A stretch of 64,000 bases of DNA from Apteryx mantelli. Lineage: Eukaryota > Chordata > Aves > Apterygiformes > Apterygidae. Location: assembly GCF_036417845.1 (NCBI RefSeq), contig NC_089981.1, positions 40,058,668 to 40,122,667 on the forward strand. Reading direction: 5' to 3'. A program made the translations under genes and the position numbers. The notes below the pieces were generated by a model. It did not search any database. It was not told the DNA's origin and saw only the letters and a program-made list of their open reading frames with translations. Positions 1 through 13,300 of this stretch are shown here, in pieces. Numbering within the stretch: position 1 is the stretch's first letter; the number at the start of each line of letters is the position of its first letter.

Positions 1-3000
1 AGTAGAATTTATTCCAAGATCTTGATTCTGCAAGGGGCAACTTGCATTGCACAGCCTTGAACATGGCGCCATCTTTGCATGACAAGTGGATTGACTGGAG
101 GAAAGTGCAGATAGCTGGTGGGTTTTTTCCCCATGTTTGAACACAAAGTAAGAGACCATTAAGAACAAATTTAATAAATTCATATTCAGAGTATTCTTCA
201 TTTTTCACCTAGTAATTGGCCATCTGCTGATAGTCTCTCATCCTTGAGGGATGTAAAATCCAGGATGTCTGTGAGATGATCAATAACATGAATAGAGATG
301 AGAAAGGTTAAAATATAAAAGTCATTTTCCATAAAGTAAAATTGTATACCTATATTTCAAGAAACTGAGGAACCGAATTTTGCTGAGTTTCAGTCTGAAA
401 ACAGTGTGACTGAAAGCCCTCATTGTCTGCAGTATAGTCTCTGAGGAATGGCATATCCCACCGTGATGTGATTAATGCCTAGTGCTGATTTCGGTGATTG
501 TTCAGGTGTTTCAAGTTTCAGCTGTGTGGCACTTGAGACGTGGGATGCTCTTAAGTGAGTCATAGCCTCATTGCTAAAAAGATCTAGTCATCTTATTTAT
601 CTCTGAGCAAGGATGAGCGTGTTCTCAGAAGTGATTCCAATATCTAACTGGTATCACAGAAGGACCTTCCTGATATTCAGCCTAATTTTTTCCTGTCTGA
701 ATTTTATCCCTTACACCAATTGAAAATCTCCGGGGCATTTTTTCCTAGTCCTGGGCAAAGAACCTATTACCTGGCAAGGCTGAAATATATTACTGAATGT
801 TACTTCAGCCTAAATCTATACCAGCTAAATCTGAAATTCTGCGAAGGTACAATGTTTTCAGCTCTGAATCAGGCTCAGCTGACAGCAGGCTAGGGCTTTC
901 TTTGCTGTGCAGATAGGCACATGCATACTAAACTGACTACTCCCTGGGGAAGGAACAGGACCCTGATTCTCCCACCAGAGTGTCCAGCAAAGTCATCCAG
1001 CCATAGGTTCAGTTTCTCTCTCTCTGGCCCAGTATTTCCCTAGCTGTCTAAGCAAACTGAAGCAACTTCAACATAAGAGCTTGAGAGAGACCCGACTCAA
1101 GGATACCAAACAGCCCACTAGCTAGCACATGCGCTTGGGAGATGGAAACTGTGTCTGAAGCAGTCATAGCAGGTGAAGGACTTCACTCTGTCTTCTGCAT
1201 CCCAGGTAAAAAAACAATGCAATCAAATACTCTGGTCTTACTCATTCGTAAGTGTGTGTTCAGTCATATAATCTTGGCCGCCTTCTAATTCAGATAATCA
1301 CATTCTGAATAATTAAGACTGTAACTGATATTTGCAGTTAGAGAAAATTGATATTTCTATTTTCCAAAATTCTCATACTTAATTTTGTGTGAAGGAGCTG
1401 CTGTGCTCTAAAAATGATGCACCTGTATTTTGGAAGATTCCTCAGACATTCAGTAAGAGTTTCTGGCTGCGTGTGACTGGCAGTGTATGGTGTGTTTGTA
1501 CTGACTCCACATTCCCCTTGCCATAGCCATGAAGTGATTTCTGCCATTTCCCCTCTTCTTCCTGGCTAACTAATCATCAAGCAGTTCACAGTGAGTTTTT
1601 ACCATTTTGTTTCTCAAAGTTTTCTAAAAGTGCTACAATTAATTCTCAAATGGGCTTAGTTAGAGAAAGAGCAATGTATTCTGGAATTTGCTAAGTTCTG
1701 CAAAGACTGGGCCATGTGAACTGACTTTCAGATATCTGCTTGTAGAGAAATGTGTGATTAAGAAGAGAGAAAAAACTAGCTAAACTGGGATTGAAGAACA
1801 GAGAATTTGAATATGGGAGGGAGAAGTTAAAAAGGAATCCTTAAATAGCTGAGATAAGCTTTAGTATCCTTATATCTTTATTTGAACCAGGCTGTTGAAC
1901 ATTCATAGTCTATCTATCTCACATCTATGTCCCCTGAGATATGCCTTGTATAATTCGTTACTTAGGGAGTAATACATTTGTAAGAGCTGATGTTGATCTG
2001 GATCTATCCTTCTTAGGCTAGCTAACACCAAATAGTGACTTGCCTCCTATATAAGGGAAAGAAGCTTTGGGGGAGTGCTCTCAATGCATTCCATTTTGTA
2101 CCGAGACTTTCAAAAACCTGTTTAGTGTGATACTCTTTCTATGGTATTGGCTAGCATTTCCTGCTTCCTTGATAGTGGAGTGCAGAGTTTATTATAGCAC
2201 CAGACCTATCAGACTAACAGGACTGTTTTTTCTCCCTTCTATTCTCTTTGTCTCTCCTGCCCATTCCCCTAGGGAAAGTTTTCATTAAATTCTTGTGGCA
2301 ATTAAAGAAAGGTTGGCAATATGGTTATAGGAAGCAAGCTGGGTGGAGTATGAATCCCAGCTAAATTGTTATGTGTATGAACATCTTTATCTTAATGTAT
2401 CTTGCAAAAGATAGGAAGAGGGGCTTTTGATAGATGCAACTTGAGGTACAATGGACAGCAGATAAACTGCAGACTCTCTTGCAGGTTCTCATATCCATTT
2501 GTATATCACTGAATTTGCTCTCATATGTTTTTGAAATGGTGATGAGTCAGATATGGATCATTTCTTGTAAATTCAGTGCAAGTTGGCTGAAACTTTAACA
2601 TCTCAAGGAGTCCTAATAGCTTTCTAGATTTGACTTGTTCAAAATGCTGTTCAGACATGACCTGTTTAATCCTTCCAGCACTTCAATAAAACAGCATACC
2701 TAAGTAGTGTTTTTAGAGGTGAACAAATAACTCGTAATACTTTATTTATTACCAGTTGTACTTTTCTACAAATTAAAAGTTTGTGAACACATGGCAAATA
2801 TTTGAGACACGCATTATTTGGAAGAACCTTGTAAATTTCTTAGCAAATGTTTTCTTTACTGATGAATCACAAATGATTGAAAAACTCCAATATGCAAACT
2901 CAGAAAAATGATATGTGGTTGTTAGCAATGATAATCATGCAATGGTGTGTCATTTGTTGGTTAGACCAATACAGTACAAATTTTGTAATTTACAATTGCA

Positions 3001-5237
3001 TAAAACATTGAATTTCATTTTTCTCTATAGAATTTCTCTCCTGTAAATCTCCTGCTAGTAGATCCTGTCAGCTCAAATGTCTCTCAAAGTCACCCTGAAA
3101 AGACTGCAACCACAGCTGAATACAAGCACTTTTTCAGAATCATATGCAAGGTAATGTTTTTGTTCTTTGCTCTTTACTTTGCCATGATTAGACTCCCTAT
3201 AGATAGAACTGAGACAGAAAGATGTGACTGAGCCAAGTATGTAGTATTAACTGGTACTCAAACTGGGAATAGAAATATGTCCTCTGGATCCTTGATCTCT
3301 ATTTAGGCCACTGTGCCATGGTGTCTCACTGCTACTTCCACTTAAAGGATAGATGATATTGAGGTCTAAAATTAAAAGCCAAACTTCAATAAGTTCTCGC
3401 CACCCAACAGTACTAAAGAAAAGACAAGGCAAACAAAATGCAAGTAATACCAGCTTTTGTTCAGTAAAAAATGTACCTTCTTGAATGCAGCTGTGTTACT
3501 CTAGCTGTCTATTGAAAGAGATAAACTTCAGTATATAACTAACTCTTATCAGCTATGTTATCATATTGCAAATAAGTGATATTTTTCATTTCTAAAATAT
3601 TGGCATTCAGTATTGTTTAAGCCAAGTCATTGAACTAGACAATGGATGTGAGTTCTAGTATGACAATTCCTATTTCAAAGATTAATTCACTGTTATATAT
3701 TGTACTGCATTCGGCTCTCCCCATATCTATTTCTCTACCAGAAATTCAGCCAACATGGAAATGTTCAAAAACAGAATTTTCCCTCCTGGAAATTTTATAA
3801 AATCTATTTTCTATGCCTCTCTCCCAGTCTTTTGCAAAACCTTGCCTGCAGAGACACCCAGAATTATAGTCTTTTGTTTATCTATATAGAGAGAGCAATC
3901 TCCCCCAGAAGTCATTGTTTATTTTCCTTGACAATACCCACATAAATTGTGCAGAGCTTAGAAGTGCCACCTCTGCACACCCCAGCGAGCTCCCAGGAGC
4001 AAACTGGGGGGTTTCCTGCCTTTTGTATTCCTCTTCCATAGAGCAGCTCTTCAGGGCCATTTGGGCCTGAGGCACCTCTTCAGGCTCCCTGTCTTCCAGA
4101 TGGGCTCAGGGAAACAGCTGTCCAGACTCTGGCAGGGTTTGCACAGGTGGAAAGGATTAAATCTTAGTAAACAAGCTACTGCTGTTGCACCAGGAGGAGC
4201 CAAGTTCATTCAATATCAGCTATATTTACCCTACAAGACTAATAGGGTTTATATTTCTGGGGGGGAAAAGCAATAGTTGCTGCTGATGTCTGTAGGTCCA
4301 ATGGGGTAAAAGGAATGTTCTTTTGAGGAAGAAGACACTGTTCCTACAGTGATGCATTACCTAAAGCAAGAACAAGGGCAGACTGCTTCACATGTATTTC
4401 ACCCAGCAAGTCTAGCACTTGCAAACCTACTACTGCTGTGCCTGTCAGCCTCCTCACCCTGTTCATTGCATGACATGCACACGCCTGCACCTTCCCTCCC
4501 CGAACCATTCTGGAACCTACTATTATCTTCAGCTCTGAAAACAAACATGCCTATTATGGTCTAAAATTAGGACACTTTTCCTTCCCTTCCACCTTTCACA
4601 AGGGTTATAAACTGACTTACAGTGAGACTGCTGAAGTTCAGTGTTTCTGTTTATGTACAGATCAGGTCTGCTTTTAGTGTTCTTTGAAACTGCAAAAGAG
4701 AGGCTTGACTATTCATTCCCTTACTGCTATGTTTAGGGCACAGCCTAAATGTGGCTATATTATATGTGGCTATGACAAGGCTGGCACAAACAGACACTGT
4801 GTGGACAGAAGTTGTTCCATGGATGAATCCAAATAGAATTTGTTTCCAGCTTTCTTTAGATAGGAAAATGTGTTATCAGTAGCTATAAATCTGATGTAAT
4901 CCCCATCCTTGGAGATTATATACATACAGCAAAAAATGTAACACAGTATGCAAAGTTATCATAATATAGATACTGGGACTAAAACAAACACTGTTCACAG
5001 CTGGCATGATTCAAAAATCAGTAGAAAACTTCCTTTGACTTTAAAGGTCTCTGGTCAGGTCCAATATGAGGCATAAGAGCCCCTAAGGATTTATCTGTAG
5101 GTGCAATTAACAGTTTGCTTATGCAAATGCTAAGTGTTTCTGGAGTAGCGTGAATGTTTGCATTTTGTAATGCTCACCTGCTCTTCTGGAGCTTCCCATG
5201 TTTGACTTAATTATTACAACACACTGCAGAGTAGATG

Positions 5238-5372
5238 AGAAAAGGCAGGAGACTAAATAAAGGGAGAAGTGAGTGGAAATGAAAGAGAGAAGGGGAAGTA
5301 GAAGTCAAGAAGCAGAATCCAAAGGAAGAGAATAGAAAGGGAGAGAAGGGAGACGTGAGAAGGAAGAGAAAC
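5238..5372. repeat. Purine-rich low-complexity tract
   Basis: About 130 bases are almost entirely A and G, with many GAGAAGG and GGGAGA-like words and only scattered pyrimidines. Such polypurine tracts are common in vertebrate intergenic DNA and arise by simple-sequence expansion. No coding or regulatory role is claimed. Confidence 0.7.
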
Positions 5373-8300
5373 AATATACTGGAGATGGCCCAATATAAAC
5401 TTGATTTACCTATTAGTAAACTGCAAATGAAAGTAATGAAAGCAGAACAGAAAGATTAGCACAAAGATGGCAGCTCAAGTTCTGATGTATAGATTTCCAG
5501 GTACTTATCCCATGGTGTGTGCTGGGAAGGACAAGAAGAGGGGAAGCAGGGGTAGAGAAATCCTGAAACCACCTACAGAGAAAATGTGTCTCCCCTTCTT
5601 CCCTTCAGTTCCCCTTATACTGCCCCCCACACCCAGCCTTGTACACAGCTGCTTTTGTCTCTATTAATCACTAATGCATTCGATTCGTCTGTGCTGCTTG
5701 CTTGGTCACCTGGCTTTTTGGTTGCAGCTGTTGTGTGCTCTATGCAGGTTTCCTGCCCCATCTCCGACAGTGATGTAATAAAACTAAAGGGGTATATATA
5801 TGGTGTGAAAATTATGACTGGTACTGTGATTTTCTGTCGGTGCTCTGCCACAAGCCATGTGGGCCAGTCAGGGACCAAATGCTTTGGGCCGCTTGCTAGA
5901 AATAAAGAAGCTGATGGGGCCACATGTTCTGCAGCAGAAGGGGACCTTGCTGCAAGGAGTTTCTTACAGCATATTTGAACAAATCTGGCTGTTAGAGGTT
6001 TTTTTACTGTGTTAGTTTAGTGAGTTGTTTAGGGATCTGGGGCAAACCAGTAAAACAGGCTGAGGAATCCATGCGGTAGGTGCCAATCTGGGTTGCTGCC
6101 CTTTTCAGAAGTAAACAACTAGGAGCCGTTGTTCATCTTCCCAACTCTCTGCAGGACACAAGCTGTAAATTACATCTGGGAACAAAAGGTTGATGGGAGT
6201 AGAACCGGGTGCCCAACTTCCCAAGGGAGTGCTCTGCCCTCCAGCCAAAAGAGTAGCTTTTCTGGCTCAAACTAGCACAGACTCTTCTTATGCTTTCCCA
6301 TCAGCAATTAGAGCCCACAAAAAGTGCGCAGGACAGGATTTGCTACACTGAAGCATTTATGACCATTTCCATTACAAAATCTGGTTTCAGGGTTGATCAT
6401 GAAAATTAAATCCGGTCTGAATTATAGCAAACAAGATTGCAGTCTAGGGACACAGGAGCAAATCTGATTAAAAATACCATATCTTACTGAGATTGCAGAT
6501 ATATGCGTATAAAATCCTCCTCCTTTCTTGAAACTGTCTTACAATCAGTCTCAGAGATCAGCTGTAGTCTACGCAGAACGCACACTGTAACTACCAGAAT
6601 TGCCTAATGAAATCTGTGCTTTGTATATTCACTGAGATTATGTTCTACAACTCCCCATGAGCAACTTGAAATTTTCAAAAAAAGAGATGTTCTGAGAAGG
6701 AATTTTTTTATCATGTTTTTGTTTCTGCTGAAAAATAGAAAGAAAAGTTTTCAAACTAGGAACTTCATTCTTCCAAGCTTTTGTTTTTGCAAAAAAAACC
6801 CAAGCAATTTTGACAGAGACAGAATTCCATTCTTCCCCCCTAAAAATTGCTTATGTTTGATAGTGAAACCATTCTCCATTGGTGTATTTTTTCATCATAA
6901 TTTTAGATACATTCACTTACTGGTCTGTACACATAATAAAATCCACACAAACATACATTATAGAGAGATGCTGCAGTATTGAAGTCAATAGAATTTTGGT
7001 CTTTGACTCAGCTAATCCAGAATTTCATCCTCTAAGGAAATCCCAGCAAAAATATCTTTTTATATTGCTTTAAGCCACGTAAGTTCCTTTTCCAGGGCTC
7101 CAACATGCGCACTCCCTAATAGGATTTTTATCAAAATTAATTGGTGCTGGCTAGAGTTCACATATGTGATAAAATCACAAATGAGATATTTTGGTGCTCC
7201 TGTACTACATTACACCATCACAGATTCTGTATCTGCTGTATCAGAGGCTTCATGAAAAAGCATTTTTAAAATGCTGGGTTTTTTACATTTTAGTTGTATT
7301 ATTTCATTCTATTATGAAAATTAAATTATTTTAGTTCCATTTATTAATTTACAAGTTTACATTGCCACTAATTTAACTGCTATTGCCAAGGGAGTAAGCA
7401 AATTTCAAAAGCTCTAACATTTAAATATGCAGTCTGTGTTGATAACAATAATGCCATGGGAACAAATTCACAATGGGAATGAACTGATGGGCTCAACTTA
7501 AAATGATGCTCTGTTGCCTTTTCTCAACTGAAGATTTACTTTAGGATGTGTTCTTATACCCTAAGATTATCTTAAGCTAAAAGAAAAGTTACATACTTCT
7601 CACAAAGAAAACCTATGGTACCCCTTTCCCAGAGCTGTACACATCTTTTGACTAAATTTTCTGGGTAGCATCAGGCACTACACCCACACTAAATTTGTAT
7701 TGCTGTCTGTCTCAGGCCATCATATTTTAGGGGAGAAATTCCATGTTTGGGTGGGAAAAGGAAATATTTTTGTGTCAGCTTTTGTATTTGTTTTTTTAAT
7801 GGCAGCTCTTTGAAGGGCTCAGTAGGTTGCGTATGTCCTCGGCTAATGAATAACCAGGCAGATGGCACATGAAATGGGCAAACTTACATGTTACATACAT
7901 ACAGTTCATTACTTAGGTCTGTGGCTTATCACATGAAATGACATACTATGATGAATTGCTTTTCTTGTGTGCCTCTGTCTTTCTTGCATTAGGCACTAAC
8001 CCATCCATGCACCTCATCTAAACGCACCTAATCTCTGTACAGCTTTCTAGAACAGCAAGCAATAGAAATATTTTCCAACCAGTCTCCACCCCAATATGGG
8101 ATCCCTCCCAAACAGAAGTAGTGAAATGTCCAAGATGCATGTTAAATAATATTCACTATTGAGAAAACACCCTGTTCATAATCTGATGTCATAAGGGCTA
8201 CAATACAGGAGCTTTAGACCATAGAGAGACTAGGAATTTCCGCTCCTGGTGAAATAAGACTTTTGCCTCTGTAACACTTGCCTACCTCCTTGAAATGATC

Positions 8301-9679
8301 ATTATTCTCCATTTACCTATGGTAAAGAAAATAGACTTCCATTTTCATTCCATTTAATTGTGAATACAGGATTTTATGTTCATCAATCTTTTGTTCATCA
8401 AAAAAACCAATACTGAAAGTTATCTAAGTTTTAATTAAATATTCCATTCTTCTGTTTCATACATAGGAGTGAATTTTAAAAGTCATTTAGCAACTGAAGA
8501 AAAAGATATGCTTAGTAAACTCACAATATGTATTAACTGTGCACCAGCTTTTTTAAATCTAGCCTCTAGGCTTTATTCATATACTTAGACACCTAAATAG
8601 CTATTGCTCTGAAAGTACAGGAATACACTGAACTATTTCTTTTGCAGTACTGTAAACAGTAAGTCATATATATAGATCATTTTTTCTTTGCTCTTAAAGC
8701 CATTTGTTTCAAAAGAAAAACTAACGTATTCACTAAATAAAACATGTTTTATCTGTAACTTCAAAGTTGTAAGCTTCTTAATAAAAAGATCCCCTGTGTT
8801 TTAAGGAAAGATTTTCGCTTTAACTTTGTCCCATCAGATATTCTAACCTATAGGAAAAGCCTGTTGGAACCTGTTGCTAAAAATGTGGCTGATTGAGGAA
8901 AGGATAGACAGCCATCTTTAAGACAAAAGTCAAAGAAAAGTCCTGAAATCCTCAATTTGTAAAGTTCTTGTGTCTGTGGCTGGGAGGACCTGTCAGTACT
9001 TTTCCATTGTTTGTGTTAAAAGAGATTAAAAATTAATGAAAAAAATCTTTAAAGTGGGAGGATTGACACAATAGTAATATGATATAGCACTTTTCATTTC
9101 AAAGTTGCTGGGTGAAACTGGAAACAGGGCATTAATGACTGTCAGTCATTGCCACGTGTTGACTGTTAAAGGTGAGATGTAAAAAGTTTGGTGATCCCTG
9201 ACCAACCCCTAATTCTACCTCACACAAACCACTGTCGTAATTCCATGGATCAGAAGAGAGGCTACTGTATGGAGCAATTATGAGAAATCACCTTAGGCAC
9301 ACAACAGACATACCTTTCCCTTATCTACATAGGCTTTGAGGTGTTCACCAGGGATTTCGTGTGGCATCTTTTGCTAACTCTAGACTCGCACAAAACATAT
9401 GAACATATGGCCTTCAGGAACTTGTCTGAAAGCCACACTATTGTACGTTCTCCTCCTGTTTCTTCATTTTGGGAAGTAGGAATAGAGGAAATAATTCCTT
9501 CTGTACCTTGCACCATAAATACAAGAAATCAGAGACCTTAGTCCTCAGTATTACTGCTGGCACTGGCATTAGCTATCACTTTCACTGGAGCAGCCTGTGC
9601 AGAGAAGTCAAGGACTGAATGAGCTGTGGAGACTGAACTACCTTGATTTACCTACTGTATGAGGAGATCCTCCAGATTC

Positions 9680-9708
<29 letters not shown>
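9680..9708. repeat. Poly-A run of 29
   Basis: An uninterrupted run of 29 adenines is followed by TTTAG. It could be the tail of an old retroposed element or a simple repeat. The 200 bases upstream do not look like a known SINE or a processed gene copy, so no element is named. Length is likely variable between individuals and error-prone in sequencing. Confidence 0.85.
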
Positions 9709-9711
<3 letters not shown>

Positions 9712-10040
9712 AGAAAGGTTAATTGCAGAGCAATGCTTTGCCCTGAATTGTACTGAAAAAAAAATGAGAAAAAGAGTGTTATGGGACAAAATAAGCAAAA
9801 TATTTTGGGGAAGCATCTAGGCAGTTGTATATGCTTTGCTGAGGTTCAGAACCTGTAGTGCTTTATGTTTGCCTGTTTTGCAATACTAAGATTTTAAAAT
9901 GTGGGAGGGGGAGCTGATCAGAAATAGTCCGTTTCTGAGTCTAACTCATGAGAGATTACACAAATTTTCCAGCAAGCACTTTTGATATAACTCTTGTGTA
10001 AGTAGAAGAGGTTTAGTACCTCTTTAAAACTCGCATGTGG

Positions 10041-10288
10041 CTGCTCAGTCAGGAGTAGTAGCCTCCCCCTTCCTTTCTTCCACTGCTCAGTCAGTTTTGT
10101 TGCAATATGGGTGTGACTTTTGATGGAGCTCCCCCTCCCAGTTATGTCATTACTTCAGTTCCTTTGAATCAGAATAAAAAGTGCAGCAAACTTCAGACTC
10201 ATTGACTGCAGGCTTAACAAGCGTCGGGGCTTCCTTCTGTAGCTTGCAAGGATCTCTGGTTTTTGCAAAAACAATTCTGAGAAAAAAA
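10041..10288 (+). promoter_or_regulatory. Probable CD44 promoter and 5' untranslated region
   Basis: This segment lies just upstream of the CD44 start codon. A TATA-like AATAAAAAG sits at about 10,173-10,181, which would place transcription start near 10,200-10,210 and give a 5' UTR of roughly 80-90 bases. Upstream are two copies of CTGCTCAGTCAG (10,041-10,052 and 10,083-10,094), close to an AP-1/Maf-type half site, and two CT-rich boxes (CCTCCCCCTTCC near 10,062; CTCCCCCTCCC near 10,129) of the kind bound by Sp1/KLF proteins. There is no obvious CpG island. Promoter assignment is inference from position and motifs; the start site is not proven. Confidence 0.5.
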
Positions 10289-10355
10289 ATGGCCAACTTC
10301 TCCTTATGGGCAACTTTTGGATTATGTTTGCTGAAGCTTTGCCTAACAGAGACAC
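10289..10355 (+). CDS. CD44: CD44 exon 1: signal peptide
   Basis: The ATG at 10,289 opens a 22-codon frame plus one base, then donor GTAAGT. The peptide begins [20 protein letters not shown], a short polar N-region and a hydrophobic core, with cleavage likely near residue 20 as in mammalian CD44. The 67-nt coding length equals that of human exon 1. The start is preceded by an A-rich stretch (purine at -3), a reasonable initiation context, and no other in-frame ATG nearby gives a signal sequence. The exon is separated from exon 2 by a 23,115-bp intron, in line with the long first intron of CD44 in other vertebrates. Confidence 0.95.
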
Positions 10356-13300
10356 GTAAGTTTTGTATGAATGAAAATTCGTATGATTGCTAATAAGCTT
10401 ATGCTTCAGACAGCAGCAGCTATTCAGCCAGATAGCTAACAGCTTCCTTGCGTCTATCTTTGTATAAAGTTTTATTATTTGTTAAGTTATCAGAGATGCT
10501 TTAGAACTATAACCTTAGCTGTACAGTCAAGTAAAGCTGTGTATTGCCTGTAAAGGGCAATTCCAGATCTATAAAATGTGAACTGTAGATCATTAAAGCT
10601 AGGTTTAAACTAAGAACAGAAGTACATTAGGGAATTTAGAATAGCTCTGGTAAAGCTGAATTCAACAATGTGACTGCTATTATATATGTAGTTTGCTCTC
10701 CTGGCTCTGTTTAGAGAGTAGAGAAAAAGGGGGGTGGGGAAAGCCTCCCCCCTCGCTCCAGCATACAATAACTGTATTCTTGGGTTCACATGGGCTGAAC
10801 TAACAGCTAATACATACCACGTTTGGACACAGCCACACTGAACAGAAACAAAACTGCAATGATCTAAGACTGAAATTTGGAGAGCTTTTATGCCAGGCAT
10901 GCCTGTTACTGGCTTCTTAAAGTTTCTTTGGGGTTGACTGATAATATTTTGGACTAAAGGGGTTAGAAGTGACCACAGAATTCAGTTGTTTATCAATTAG
11001 CTTTCTGTAGTTCAGTTATCTACTTCAAATATTTGTATTTAAAAATCAAACATGTTAATATAGGGGGAAAAATAAAACCCGTATGTCCAAAATGACAAAA
11101 TGCTCTTGAAATTTTACATGGTGCAGGCTCAACAGTGTTTGAGGGAAATAGCCACGCTTTTAACAGACTCTCATTGTGACAGCAACTCCCTTGAGGCGTT
11201 TGGTGGCTAGGGGTAACAATTATCCTTCTACATTATTTTTCCACTCATCAGTTCCAGGAGTCTAACAGAATACATTTTTCATTGCTATTGTCACCCAAGG
11301 CCTCTGTGCGTGTGTGTATGTGTACAATGCATATATATCTGGTTAGCTGGAGCAGCAGCAAGTACTTCGATAATGGTGCCAGTCCTGCCGAGCTGTGAAT
11401 GGGTGTGTCAGGAGCAGCCGTCCCAAGCACATCTGTGATAGCTGAAGGGCTCTCCTTGCTTTTACTGCTAAAATAGTCTTCCAGTGATACCAAAAGTCTC
11501 TCGCTAAAATCAGCTTGATGGATAAAGCACTCAAAGAAAGGGTGGGGGTACTGTAGGCACATGAAGTATATCTGGGATGTGTTAAAAACTTTGACTTAGT
11601 CCAAGTCTGTATACTATATAAGGCTTATAATGATTTGGTTACCACTTGCTCAACTGATTTTTCCTTTTTTAAGCTGCCAGGAGTGTCCTAAAAAAGCAGG
11701 GTCTACACTTACTCTGGGAATAATACATTTTTACAGTAAAACATGAAAAAAAACCATAATCTAGTCCTCAACACAGTTACAAAAAGCATGTCAAGTTTAT
11801 GCCCCACAGGGAAGTTTCTTTAATGGCTTAGCAAGGTATTAGATTATAGCTACAATATATTTTAGTTGGTATGTGGTGCATTCCAACGTGACTTTGTAGT
11901 CAGTAATGACTTCAAAACAGCAGTTGATGGTGGTTTTATTTTCTTTTTTAAATGAATAACTTCATTGTGCATCACAGCATACTGACCATTTCTTTTGGAA
12001 CATACTTTACTTGAAGAGCAAAATTCAGATCTGTTCCTGAATTTTGATTCCTTTATAGCAGAATTTGGCAAAATTGGAAGGTCCTGGAACTATTGTTAAT
12101 GTGACTGCTAAAGGAAAGACTAGATCTAGAGAGCCGCTGAAAAAAATGATTAATTTAGACTGTCCTGAGTTCTGTGCTGCTGTAACTGTACTGTCACTGA
12201 TATCTGAGTGAGGTATACTCATGGTATTGACATAACTTTTGTTGTCTAAGGAGTCTGGACCACGTTTCAGAGCCCAGGAAAATATAGATGCTGACATTTT
12301 GCTCAATTGGGATTCTGGGGGAGATTTTCCCCTGGGGCATTATATATTTGTAAAAATATTCCTCTCAAAGTTTTCCTTGATTAACACAAAGCTGCTCTAA
12401 GAATTTTGGCCCCAAAACTGGAAGTAGTTGGAATGGACCTAGAAGAAAAGGTGAAATGAAAAAAAAGAGGGAGAATGGGACCACCAGTGAGAGAGAGAAG
12501 CTTGGCTATTAGCACTGGAGAGGTGGCCAGAGTTTCAGTTCAAGGTAAGACTGTGAGAAAGGCTACTACAGCTATCAGTCAGTCACAGAGGAAGGGACTT
12601 GTCTGCCTTTTAGCTTATATATCTGTCATGTAAATTTGTAAATAAAGCAGTTTGAAGAAGCTCTTTGTGTTAGTTTATTTTCACACAGTCCTTACAGTGT
12701 GTATCTTGGCTATTTTCCCAAAGCTGTAAAGTAACTCTACTTTAATAAAGTTCAGTTGAACTGCCATCATCATTTAATGGAAAGGTTATATATCTGTCCT
12801 TGGACTGCTCTCACAGACAGAGCCAACAAACCATGGCAGAAGATTACAGTCTTTGGAGAAATGTTTCCTGCTTCTTTAGTCACTGGTGTTCACCACAGAG
12901 CAGCAGCATTACCTTGAAAACAGAAAGGCCTCGGAGGCTTAAGTGAGGAAAAACATAGAAGTGAGGAAAAACTTTTTAAACTAAGTGCTTTTAAAACCAC
13001 TGGTAGTTCCAGCCAAGACTAAATGAAATGTTTCCCCATACCTCGTGTGTCTTCTTCCAGAACTACTGTTCTATGACTTTTATAGGCCAGGACTGGAAGA
13101 TAGCGTTGAAACTGCAGTTGTTTATCTACCACCTATACATGCACCAGGTTCTGCTGTAGTAAGAACGTGCCAGAAGGATGAGATGACCTGAGATGCTGGT
13201 AGACAAGTATAAACAACAAGTATAATAAGGAATAAAAAGAGGTAGCAGCAGTCAAGTTAATGGATAATAGGAGTGGAGCCTATAGATATGTGAAAAGTGA

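Larger units (their letters stand above)
1..10040. other. Upstream flanking DNA without a recognised gene
   Basis: I found no coding exon that I recognise. All reading frames here are short (130 residues or fewer), overlap on both strands and show no domain or splice-site logic. The stretch contains a purine-rich tract near 5.2-5.4 kb and a poly-A run at 9,680-9,708, both listed separately. In human the gene upstream of CD44 is PDHX, far away, so an empty 10 kb is not surprising. Regulatory elements are likely present but cannot be pinned down by eye. Confidence 0.6.
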
